From NCBI RefSeq assembly GCF_008831285.2, contig NC_045140.1, positions 14,242,296 to 14,264,795 on the forward strand: 22,500 nt of DNA, in the 5' to 3' direction. Below the pieces are notes generated by a model. That model ran no database searches. It was not told the DNA's origin and saw only the letters and a list, made by a program, of their open reading frames with translations. The translations under genes and the position numbers were made by a program. Below, piece by piece: positions 1 to 7,828 of the stretch. The first letter of the stretch is position 1, and each line of letters opens with the position of its first letter. The DNA is from Nymphaea colorata. Lineage: Eukaryota > Streptophyta > Magnoliopsida > Nymphaeales > Nymphaeaceae.

Positions 1-132
1 AGGACAGGAACAGGGGTCGTTCAGGCGTTCAGAACAGAGACAGAGCTGACAGACAGGACGGACAGCCACAGGACAGGCACAGAGGATGTCCTGGCGTCCG
101 GAACAGAGACAGTCCAGGAAACTGAGACGGGC
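1..132 (+). repeat. GACAG/ACAGA-rich degenerate repeat in U3
   Basis: The motif ACAG or GACAG recurs many times with irregular spacing (ACAGGACAG, AACAGAGACAG, GACAGACAGGACGGACAG). It continues left of the window; complete copies are near 8392-8600 and 13226-13434, and another near 19988-20196. It is low-complexity DNA upstream of the promoter. An enhancer-like role is possible but not shown. Confidence 0.6.
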
Positions 133-330
133 AGATACGAAGGCCGTCTAGACCGAGTCTAGACGGAGTGGGTTAGGACCCAGGCGAGGCACCGAGGCAG
201 CACCCAGGAGCGGAAGAGAGACCCGAGTTGGAGTCTTGTTGGTAGGCCGTCTCGGCCGTACCGATTCACTTTGTACATGTTTTATTTCAGCTTTTGCTCT
301 TGTACCGGGACGGTTCAGGGGCGTCCCGAG

Positions 331-356
331 TCACTTAGCCTTTATAAGCTAAGTGA
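331..356 (+). promoter_or_regulatory. Probable LTR core promoter: TATA box inside a perfect 9-bp palindrome
   Basis: TCACTTAGC (331-339) and GCTAAGTGA (348-356) are perfect reverse complements around the 8-bp centre CTTTATAA, which reads as a TATA box (TTTATAA). It is identical in all four LTR copies. Plant TATA boxes usually lie 25-35 bp upstream of transcription start, so the RNA would begin near 370-385. This is about 1 kb into the LTR and would define the U3/R border. The start site is inferred. Confidence 0.6.
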
Positions 357-404
357 TGGAACTTTTACCCAAAGTTTTTGCATAATAGAATTGGGTTTTC
401 TTCT

Positions 405-418
405 CTCTCGTGTGAGAG
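405..418 (+). other. Cap-proximal hairpin CTCTC/GAGAG with tetraloop
   Basis: CTCTC (405-409) pairs with GAGAG (414-418) around the loop GTGT. Element B keeps the stem but has loop GCAC (13704-13717). It lies about 30 nt downstream of the inferred transcription start, so it would be near the 5' end of the RNA and also in R at the 3' end. Confidence 0.4.
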
Positions 419-427
419 CTTGTCACC

Positions 428-481
428 ATGGGCGGCTGCCATGCCTGCCTTCCCAAAACCTGCAACTCCCTTCATCTCTGA
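428..481 (+). CDS. Conserved 17-codon upstream ORF in the LTR leader (element A, 5' LTR)
   Basis: ATG at 428 in a strong plant/Kozak context (CACCATGG) opens a 17-residue peptide, MGGCHACLPKTCNSLHL, ending at the TGA at 479-481. Element B has a uORF of the same length, strong context, same stop and similar C terminus (MEAEKLSPMNACNSLPL), although the DNA between the two differs considerably. It is the first ATG in strong context after the inferred start site. It may control ribosome loading on the long leader; the peptide itself matches nothing I know. Chance conservation cannot be excluded. Confidence 0.4.
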   Translation: MGGCHACLPKTCNSLHL

Positions 482-776
482 GAAGCCTTAGGCCGGAGAA
501 GACGCCGGAGTGCGGTCGGAAAGACGAGCAACCAGAGGGCTGGCGCCGGAGGCCAGCACCGGACGCTCGGCTGCGAGTTCTTCCTCTCCCATTTGCTGAA
601 AACGGAGGTTCTGTGAAGCCCCAGGCCGGAACCGTGGAGACGACGATCGGAGTGCTGGTAGCTCGACCACGGAGCTGCTGTGAGGCTGCGTTCGTCAAGG
701 GAGAGCAGCGGATGTGGCTGCGCTGGTTTCAGCAACGCCTTCCCTGCTGAAAACGACATCCGGCGGTCTTCAAGAG

Positions 777-2492
777 GTAAGCCTTGATCTCCGACGGCTT
801 CCTCTCGTTGTCCGTTCGTTCCAGAAGGTGGCTCTAACGCTGCTGACGCCGGAGGTGCTTCTAACTCGTTTGGAATCCACCGAAGGTAGCTCGGGCGATT
901 GTCGCTGGATTGAAGAGTCGTTCGATCGGTTTTAACGACTGTGAGCAGCGCATTCGGGCGGAATCCTTCCGTTCGTCTAACACTGTGAGCAGGGATTCAA
1001 ATCGATGGGAGACTAAGCGATTTCTGTAGCATGTGTTTACTCTTGCTTCTGTAATGTTATTGCTGCGAGAAATCGAGGAGAAACGCAAAGGAATCGGAAG
1101 GAAAACGAAAAACGGAATAGCCTTCAACCGGTTTCTGTAAAACAGTCCCTGAACCCTGATAAAACGCGAATCTGAAGAAATACAGAGAGGGTTTTGATGA
1201 TCCGACGCTTCTGTGACTTTCCCCTCATCAATACGAAACCAATGAACCCGGAATGAGCCAAATCCGACAAGAAATGAGGGAGATATCGCAGTTTGAATAG
1301 CCTGGACTGTTTCCCCCAATTTTGCCGCCGACCAGTCCCTGGAAACCTGCAAATCTGAAGAAAATGGTGTACAATCTCGACGATCGGCCACTGTGGTTGC
1401 CTTCCTAACTTCCTTACGCACATTTCAAGCTAAGGAGGCCCAAAATCCGACGTCGGATGACCGAGATATGATCGACGGCCTGAATCTGAAAAAGAACGGC
1501 GGTGGAAGTCTGTAATCTCCGCCCGAACGGCGGCAGCGCCCCCATCTTCACTAGAATTTGGGGAAAACCACCAAATCCGGTGATCTGACTATCCTCCTTC
1601 GTTCTAATCTGTTGTTCTTGCTCTATTCCTGATATCTAATGCTTGGATTAACGTTTTGATTGAGAATGATCACCCGGAGAATCGATTGAAGCTCTGGAAT
1701 CCTTCCTGCACCCGCCTGAGTGGATGAACACTGCTGCAGCGTCGCGTGCCTTCCAGGAGCTATCACCTGAGAGCGAATCTGAGCCGGGCCTCTTGGGAGT
1801 TCCTTCCTTGGTGTCTTAGGAGTCTCCCGGTGAAATCTGGCATTCATTGGACGAAGGAAATGACTGGAACAAAGATCTGAAGCCGAAGCTGTCTGAACCA
1901 TTTCCTGTCGTCCTGAACAGAGCTCCACCTTGCGGCGTCCAGCTCCAAAACTGCTCAACGTCTTGCCCAAGGAGGTCTTGTTTGGGCCCAATCTTCTGGG
2001 CGTCCAAACCTTGGTGTGTCAGCTCCCTTCAAACCAAATTTCAGGATTTTTGGGTGTCTGGATCAACGGGAATGAATTTTTGAAGACGGACTACTCTGGA
2101 ACTCGCCTGCGTTCCGTTCTGTTCCTGAACAGAGCCTGTTGACTGTGACAGTTCGGCGCCTTCAGCCTTCAACGACTTGACCTTAGAGGGCTCCGATTGC
2201 AGTGATTTTTGGAGCGTCCCTTCATAATCATCAGAGGCAGCTACCCACCAAATTTCAGCCCAATCCGAGCTGTGGATGATTTTTAATGATTTTTGGAAGA
2301 TCGGCAAAGCCTGAGAATCCAGAACCTTCACCAGAGAACCAGGGAGCTTAAGCTGTCCAGGACAGCGCGCGTGCTTCGGCGTCAATCGAAGCTTGCCTCA
2401 CCCCTTCATCGTCTAGCTCCAGGGGTTTAATCCTCAATCTGGTGACGCCTCTCCACCTTCGAAATACTGCTCTTAATCTTTGCCTTTGTCAG
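777..2492 (+). other. Candidate leader intron (GT-AG), element A 5' LTR
   Basis: The donor AAGAG|GTAAGC at 776/777 matches the plant 5' splice consensus. The acceptor at 2491-2492 is preceded by a pyrimidine-rich run (CTTTGCCTTTGTCAG). Both signals are kept in element B with exactly the same spacing, 1716 nt. Splicing would remove more than half of the leader, many upstream ATGs and the first structured module, leaving exons of roughly 400 nt and 1.16 kb ahead of gag. No transcript evidence is available here. Confidence 0.35.
2328..2445 (+). other. Structured RNA module M0 (predicted three-way junction)
   Basis: Outer stem: TCACCAGA (2328-2335) with TCTGGTGA (2438-2445). Inside are hairpin P2 GCTTCG (2373-2378) with CGAAGC (2387-2392), and hairpin P3 CCCCT (2401-2405) with AGGGG (2421-2425). 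The linker between P2 and P3 reads TTGCCTC. All strands are conserved in element B, where the outer stem gains one more pair (GTCACCAGA/TCTGGTGAC). The architecture and the linker recur in M1 and M2 downstream. Function is unknown. Confidence 0.6.
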
Positions 2493-2581
2493 TGATTCGC
2501 TCGCCCTTGTTTGAAGTGCATTGTAGCCCAACGGTGGAAGGTGTTGCGGACAGCAGGGCCTAATCCATTGCAGCTACACCG

Positions 2582-2680
2582 GTTAGGAGACATAGCTTAC
2601 GCCGGGCTAAGCGGCGCTTGCCTCCCCCTAAACTCAACAACGAACAGGGGTAGAACGTTCTCACGGTGAAGTCTCCTAAC
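2582..2680 (+). other. Structured RNA module M1 (predicted three-way junction)
   Basis: Outer stem: GTTAGGAGAC (2582-2591) with GTCTCCTAAC (2671-2680), ten perfect pairs. Inside are P2 CGCCG (2600-2604) with CGGCG (2612-2616), and P3 CCCCT (2625-2629) with AGGGG (2646-2650). The linker is CTTGCCTC, followed after P3 by TAGAACGTT. Element B differs only in linker or unpaired positions. Sequence similarity to M2 covers TACGC, GCGCT-GC-TCCCCCTA, AGGGGT and AACGTT. Confidence 0.65.
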
Positions 2681-2798
2681 GATGCTTGGGAATACTCCGT
2701 TTCCTTGCTATTTTCGACAGTAACCTTCTCTATTCATTTTCTGGAGTGTATTGCTGAGAAGGAGGAGCAGTCCAGCAACCGTGTGCTGAGCTGATCCC

Positions 2799-2904
2799 GG
2801 GAGAAGAAGGGTGTACGCTGTCACCTTGTCAGCGCTAGCTTCCCCCTACTTCATCACAGCACTAGGGGTTCCAACGTTTCCAGCTAAGTGCAATCCCTTC
2901 TCCC
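2799..2904 (+). other. Structured RNA module M2 (predicted three-way junction)
   Basis: Outer stem: GGGAGAAG (2799-2806) with CTTCTCCC (2897-2904). Inside are P2 CGCTG (2816-2820) with CAGCG (2830-2834), and P3 CCCCTA (2843-2848) with TAGGGG (2863-2868). The linker CTAGCTTC matches the CTTGCCTC of M0 and M1. Element B keeps every stem strand and changes only junction positions (CTAGCTTC to CTAGTCTC, AACGTT to AACATT). Confidence 0.65.
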
Positions 2905-3013
2905 GTCTTGAGTTGCTGAATTACAAAACAGTAACTATGCTGTCTATGTCTTGAGCAAGGAGGAGAGACCAACTTGAACGGGCACCTCGCTTGCGAAGAC
3001 CGACGTGCTGATT

Positions 3014-3107
3014 ACCAAGGGGCTTTGGCCTTTGCCCTTGGTCGCTTGCTGAACTAGCTTCAGCCAGGTAGGCACCCGAATCACCCTATAGATTCGAGGG
3101 CGGGTGC
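3014..3107 (+). other. Hairpin series downstream of module M2
   Basis: There are three successive hairpins: ACCAAGGG (3014-3021) with CCCTTGGT (3035-3042); GCTGAA (3048-3053) with TTCAGC (3059-3064); and GCACCCG (3072-3078) with CGGGTGC (3101-3107), which also encloses GAATC/GATTC. The second differs from element B only in its loop (CTAGC versus CTTGC). In the third, the inner GATTC strand is disrupted in B while the outer pairs remain. They may extend the structured tract of the leader. Confidence 0.45.
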
Positions 3108-3532
3108 ACTTGTTTTCAGCCTTGCCTCCGGGCGTGTAGTGCTGGGGTTACCTCCAAAGCTCGATAGCTAAGGACACGAACCCGGACTACGGACCTTCCT
3201 AGGGTGCATGGTGATGGTTTGCACGTCCTAGGGATTGTATGAATGGTTTGATACGAATGATGAATGCTGGATTGAGTGAGGAATGAGCTATTGTTGTACG
3301 CTACGCTTGTACGGCCTCGAACCCAACTTGTTGTAGTAGGTTCAGACCTAGTTTAGCAAAGGGTAAACCATTCCTTGTATCCTTACCCAAGGGCATTTGA
3401 GCTGGGATTGTGTCCAGCCGGGGTTGAAATTTTGTAAGGCCAAACTTGGGCCAGCTACATTACCACTAAGAGGTCTTGGGAGGTTACGTTCGTCGGCGGC
3501 TTTGAGGCGCTACAAGGGCGGATGTAACAGTT

Positions 3533-3544
3533 TGGTATCAGAGC
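3533..3544 (+). promoter_or_regulatory. Primer binding site, initiator Met tRNA (element A)
   Basis: TGGTATCAGAGC begins three bases after the LTR end (TGTAACA-GTT-TGG). This is the usual plant LTR-retrotransposon primer site complementary to the 3' end of initiator tRNA-Met, where minus-strand DNA synthesis starts. It fixes the 3' LTR boundary. Confidence 0.93.
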
Positions 3545-3655
3545 GGCTTAGTGCGTTTTCTTGTTCAGATTTGGTCAGCTAAGGCTGCAAAGAGTTACGG
3601 TTTGAGCAGCTTAATCTTCTGAAATTCGGTCTTGAATAGAGGGTTCATCCCAGTC

Positions 3656-6600
3656 ATGGGGCGCAAGGAGAAGCAGCCGGTTAGGGAGGTAGAGGAAACC
3701 GAAATCGAAGAAGAGGGAGCCACCGCTCCTCATGTAGACCCTCAACTCACCCTCCCTTCATCTGATTTAAGCACTTTAATAACATCTATACAGCAGCTTA
3801 CAGCCCAGCAAGCGGCATTCATGAAAGAAACTCAAATCATACATGAGCGATTAGCTCATAACCAAGAAGAAATGAGAGCCCAAAGTGAGAGGTTGGATCG
3901 CATTGAAAGGAGATCACAAGGGGCCTCGGTACATGGCCCGGGCCCTATTCCCCAACCTGCCCGTCCGAACTCACCCAGCACTTCTCAAGAGAGGCCTAAA
4001 GAAACCAACCCCCTAAGTGTCCCGGATTTACTAAAAGGGCTTCAACAACTCATCTCACAAGCCACGGGAGCACCTAGTGGAGGAACCACTCTTGTAGGAG
4101 AGGGTCGGCCTTCACCACGAGGGGAGGAAAACAGAAATACATTCCATCCTCCTCCTAGGCCAGCTGGAGAAGAGGGTCATGAGCAAAGACAAGGGGTAGT
4201 TAGGCCACTAAGACCCCAGCCCGAGAGGAGAGGACTCCATGATCCACATACCGAGTCGGATGAACTAGGAGAAGACGAGGAAGGCTTCTACGATGATGGA
4301 GGCTATCCTTACGTGCGAGGGCAGCTCCCACGTAGAGGAAGGATGCGAAGGGGCAGACAAGAGAGACCACGTGATGAGGCACCCTTGCCTCTTCCACGCA
4401 TGGAATGCCCGACGTTCAATGGGACCAAAGTACGTGATTGGGTATGCAAAGTTGAGAAGTATTTCCAATGCCAACGAGTTGCCCATGAACAGAAAATCGA
4501 CCGAGCTATGATGTATTTTGAGGACAATGCCCTTCATTGGTATCAATATACCATGAGGAAGACGCCAAACCAAGGATGGGACCAGTTTAGAGCCGGTTTG
4601 ATAGAGAGGTTTGAGAGAGCCAGCCAACGCGACTTCAATGTTCAGTTAAACAGCCTTAAACAAACGGGGACGGTGCTTGAATACCAAGATCAGTTTGAGA
4701 GGTTGTCATGTCTTGTGGAGGACTGGAATGAAGATGCCCTCGTGGGGGCCTTTATTGCTGGATTACAACCAGAAATCCGTCTAGCCGTTCAAACGCAAGA
4801 GTCAAGAGACCTTCGAATTTGCATGAAGGTGGCTAGGGATAAAGAAGAGAAAATGGAGCTTAAACGTGCCATAAGGAAGGATGCAAAAGGGTATGACCCA
4901 CATCGGGCCAGAACCCTCGTTCACTCCAAAGCTAACTTCAAGAAGAAGGCTACACCCCCACCCCAACATCCCCCACGCAAGGTCACTTACATCACCAAGG
5001 AAGAAAGAGACCGACGATTTCAGCAAGGGCTATGCTATAATTGTGAAGAAAAATGGCACAAGGGCCATGAGTGCAAAAAGAAACGGCTGTATGCAGTTCT
5101 TGAGGATGATGAGGAACCACCCACCGATGATGATTCTAGTGAGGATGAGGTTCCACCGGAAGTCTTAGTTGAGGCAGCCATTGGAGAGGAAACGTCTTGC
5201 CACTCCTTGACCGACCCTAGTAAAGCCAAAGCAATGAGAGTTAGAGGGTATGTCAACCAAACCAGACTTGTAGTCCTCCTAGACTCGGGGGCCACTCATA
5301 ATTTCATGAGTCTAGAAGTGGCTAACAAGTTGGGATGCCGCATTGAGCCTCAAGCTCCGTTTACAGTTATGGTAGGCGATGGGTCCAAGCTCCCTTGCGA
5401 AGGAAGGTGCAAAGACCTAGAACTTGTGATGAACAAGGTGCCCTTCAAGGTGGACGTGTTTGTTTTACCTCTTGGAGGAGTCGACATAGTGTTAGGCATT
5501 CAATGGCTGGAAACCTTGGGTGTAATCCATTGGGACTTTGCTAACCTCCGAATGAGTTTCACGAAAGATGGCGATGAGGAAAGAGTCACGTTGACAGCCA
5601 CGAACTCAAGCGTGAAGCCACGGGCAGCCCTCAAGGCGTTAGTGGCTCAGCAGCCCGCATTTTGGTTAGTGGCTATGGCCACGGATGTGCCAGCCAAGGA
5701 AGAGCCAACAGAAATAGTTCCCATCGAAATTCAGCATGTGTTGAAAGATTTCATTGATTTATTTGAAGAGCCATCTTACGCTAGTGAGGACTGCGATCCT
5801 ATTGAGGAGATGGATGAAGAGGAAGGTGATGATCAACAAACCGGTTCTGAGAGTTCCGATCAAGGAGATGAATACTCCAAAGCGAGCCAACATAGTGAGG
5901 ATGAACGGTTGACTACCAATGAAATCGAGGATCAGTCAAGTGATGAATCTTGCAAAGAATGGGGAGACGACTATGGGGATCCATCCCCTAATGACCATTC
6001 CAGTTCTTCACCCCATGAGTATCGTGGGTTCACTTTGGCTGAAACAAGGTTGTATCACCCCCGAATCAGCAACTTCACGTTCGGGTATGCAACTAGTAGT
6101 GGGACAACTCACAAGAGGGAATCCAACTATTGTGAACCACTACTGCCCTTAGTTGGTCATAATAGATTGCATAATTACAGCCCACAAAATTCAACGAACC
6201 CCTTGAGGTGTGGGCCAACGAAGGCAGCAAGCTTACAGCCCTCTACTGCCATTTCGCTTCAGTCAACCAGCAGCCATTCAAAGCCAAATAAAAATCAGAA
6301 AATCCACAACCGAGCAGATCAGCAAAAAGGGAACAAGCTGAAAGATATTTTGGCAACCTCAGATTTAGGAAGGAGGCCTAAGCCCCGAACAAGGAGTAAC
6401 TTTGTAAATGGTCCTTCACTGAAAACAGGGAACCGAAATCAACAACTTTCAAAGGAACCATTGAAAGATCCCCTACCAGCAGCGTATAATTTGCGGGAGG
6501 CAATAAGGAAGATTCAGTCCTCTACCAAACCCGATAAAATGCAGCAACAAAAAAAGACCAGCAGTCGTGTTCCTGTTCGGAACAAGATGCCAATTCCAGC

Positions 6601-7828
6601 AAAGCTTGAACGCACTAAACATGCTAACGTCTTGAGCGCAAGTCCAGCCATGGTACGCAAGAAAGAACAGGTTGCTAAGGCACCCGAGGGAGCAAAGGTG
6701 GGTGATGATGGTACAGCCACCATTAGAGCGCAACCACCAGCCGAGAAGCCCCATTTCACTCTAACTGATGCGTTGACCATGATTAGACGGATTGTAGTGA
6801 AGAATGACGAACTATTAGAGCAAATGTACGTCCAACGACAGAATGAGCAAAGAACCTTCCTAAGTGCGTCAGCTCATGGGCAAGGCAATGGCCCCCAACA
6901 AGAGCAGGCTGAGAATTCGGATGAATCGGATGAAGAGGATGAGGCTGTGGCAACCCGTGAGAAACCAACCGGTCAATTCCCGACTTCTAAGGATAAAATT
7001 TCAGATTTATTAAAGGACCTGAAAACGGGTGAGCATCAAACTCTAGAAAGGCGAAATGAAAACATTAAGAATGCTGAAATCCATGAGAACAAAGAGCTCG
7101 CCCCTATGGACCACATTGGGGTAGCGGCAACCCTTTATGATCAGCTGGAATCAATACCATGGAGTACCTTCACAGCGAGTGAGGCATCATCTAAGGAGGA
7201 TGGCGATGACAACACAAATTTTTCAGCCCGTAAGAATGGGAACTGTGGCCAGCTAGAAGGGGCAGATCTTGGGCAGAACGTGTTGAAGCAACTCCCAAAC
7301 ACCACCTTCGTTCTTAAGACTAATAATAGTCTTCACATGCCAACGTTTGCACATTATCTTAAGGCTGAAGTGCACCCACAAGTTAGGCTGATTTTTGACC
7401 ATGGAAAGTCCATACAAGGGTCGGCAACAAAATGTTATAAGGAACTTCACAAGAGAATGGAGTCCCAACTTGGACGACTCCCGATCGATTATGGACCGTG
7501 CTACCCTCTACTATTGATAGGATGGTTCAAGGCCAAACTGGAAAACGAATTGGCAGCACTTGGAGATCGTTGTAGGGCAAGGCCAAAGAGGCTTAAAGGC
7601 CAAGTCTATGATCGAGGAAGGTTGCATGGGGCAGCAATATTAAGTGACAACCCAAGACATCAAGACCAGCGAGGGACATTACTGGGGCTGTTGCAGCGGG
7701 ATTATGGACCAGCTAGAAGCAAGGCCTGGCTGGATAAGAGTGGTCGGCTCACCCTAGGGGACTGCCAAGGTCGAGCTTGGGGACAAGCTCGTTCTAAGGG
7801 GGGGTGGATCTGTTACAGGTCCGCCTAG
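3656..7828 (+). CDS. gag-pro: Gag-protease polyprotein with long C-terminal extension and no polymerase (element A)
   Basis: The protein has 1390 residues from the ATG at 3656 (MGRKEK...). I chose this start because element B begins there too; an in-frame ATG eight codons upstream (3632) is not conserved. Order: N-terminal coiled coil (about 40-90); Pro- and Arg-rich linker; retrotransposon Gag/capsid domain from about 249 (MECPTFNGTKVRDW); CCHC zinc knuckle CX2CX4HX4C (C460, C463, H468, C473) for RNA binding; acidic linker; aspartic protease with DSG at 543-545, later PLGGVDIVLGIQWL. Near 695, VLKDFIDLFEEP resembles the linker just before reverse transcriptase, but no polymerase follows. Instead come about 690 open codons, rich in acidic, Ser and Gln/Lys segments, which I cannot assign. 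The frame crosses the polypurine tract and stops 18 bp inside the 3' LTR. The role is virus-like particle assembly and RNA packaging. Confidence 0.9.
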   Translation: MGRKEKQPVREVEETEIEEEGATAPHVDPQLTLPSSDLSTLITSIQQLTAQQAAFMKETQIIHERLAHNQEEMRAQSERLDRIERRSQGASVHGPGPIPQPARPNSPSTSQERPKETNPLSVPDLLKGLQQLISQATGAPSGGTTLVGEGRPSPRGEENRNTFHPPPRPAGEEGHEQRQGVVRPLRPQPERRGLHDPHTESDELGEDEEGFYDDGGYPYVRGQLPRRGRMRRGRQERPRDEAPLPLPRMECPTFNGTKVRDWVCKVEKYFQCQRVAHEQKIDRAMMYFEDNALHWYQYTMRKTPNQGWDQFRAGLIERFERASQRDFNVQLNSLKQTGTVLEYQDQFERLSCLVEDWNEDALVGAFIAGLQPEIRLAVQTQESRDLRICMKVARDKEEKMELKRAIRKDAKGYDPHRARTLVHSKANFKKKATPPPQHPPRKVTYITKEERDRRFQQGLCYNCEEKWHKGHECKKKRLYAVLEDDEEPPTDDDSSEDEVPPEVLVEAAIGEETSCHSLTDPSKAKAMRVRGYVNQTRLVVLLDSGATHNFMSLEVANKLGCRIEPQAPFTVMVGDGSKLPCEGRCKDLELVMNKVPFKVDVFVLPLGGVDIVLGIQWLETLGVIHWDFANLRMSFTKDGDEERVTLTATNSSVKPRAALKALVAQQPAFWLVAMATDVPAKEEPTEIVPIEIQHVLKDFIDLFEEPSYASEDCDPIEEMDEEEGDDQQTGSESSDQGDEYSKASQHSEDERLTTNEIEDQSSDESCKEWGDDYGDPSPNDHSSSSPHEYRGFTLAETRLYHPRISNFTFGYATSSGTTHKRESNYCEPLLPLVGHNRLHNYSPQNSTNPLRCGPTKAASLQPSTAISLQSTSSHSKPNKNQKIHNRADQQKGNKLKDILATSDLGRRPKPRTRSNFVNGPSLKTGNRNQQLSKEPLKDPLPAAYNLREAIRKIQSSTKPDKMQQQKKTSSRVPVRNKMPIPAKLERTKHANVLSASPAMVRKKEQVAKAPEGAKVGDDGTATIRAQPPAEKPHFTLTDALTMIRRIVVKNDELLEQMYVQRQNEQRTFLSASAHGQGNGPQQEQAENSDESDEEDEAVATREKPTGQFPTSKDKISDLLKDLKTGEHQTLERRNENIKNAEIHENKELAPMDHIGVAATLYDQLESIPWSTFTASEASSKEDGDDNTNFSARKNGNCGQLEGADLGQNVLKQLPNTTFVLKTNNSLHMPTFAHYLKAEVHPQVRLIFDHGKSIQGSATKCYKELHKRMESQLGRLPIDYGPCYPLLLIGWFKAKLENELAALGDRCRARPKRLKGQVYDRGRLHGAAILSDNPRHQDQRGTLLGLLQRDYGPARSKAWLDKSGRLTLGDCQGRAWGQARSKGGWICYRSA
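7796..7807 (+). promoter_or_regulatory. Polypurine tract (element A)
   Basis: AAGGGGGGGTGG lies three bases (ATC) before the LTR start. Such tracts resist RNase H and prime plus-strand DNA. Element A has seven Gs in the run and element B six, which changes the frame in which the gag ORF enters the LTR. Confidence 0.88.

Larger units (their letters stand above)
1..3529 (+). repeat. 5' LTR of element A (partial, 5' end missing)
   Basis: This matches 8469-11997 with a constant offset and no difference that I noticed. It ends in TGTAACA three bases before the primer binding site. The window starts about 658 bp into the LTR, so most of U3 is absent. It contains the TATA palindrome (331-356), a short upstream ORF (428-481), a candidate intron (777-2492) and the structured RNA modules (2328-2904). 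The many ORFs of 60-190 codons here, on both strands, have no recognisable domain and are treated as chance. Confidence 0.95.

Noticed and set aside
1-132. CRISPR array or microsatellite in the GACAG-rich stretch
   Set aside because: Motif spacing is irregular, there are no constant repeat-spacer units, and the context is a plant LTR.
861-1421. 186-codon minus-strand ORF and other LTR ORFs of 60-182 codons on both strands
   Set aside because: They lack known motifs, overlap each other in several frames and change length between A and B. They repeat only because the LTR repeats.
2582-2904. Hammerhead or HDV-like self-cleaving ribozyme in the structured modules
   Set aside because: Hammerhead core motifs (CTGATGA with a paired GAAA) are absent. 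A GGCTAAG in M1 recalls HDV-like ribozymes, but the nested double pseudoknot could not be drawn.
3632-3655. Upstream in-frame ATG as gag start in element A
   Set aside because: It is not conserved in element B, whereas the MGRKEK start is shared.
5738-7828. Hidden reverse transcriptase or integrase in element A
   Set aside because: No polymerase YxDD-type motif, RNase H or integrase HHCC/DDE pattern could be seen in the long frame, and the other frames are broken.
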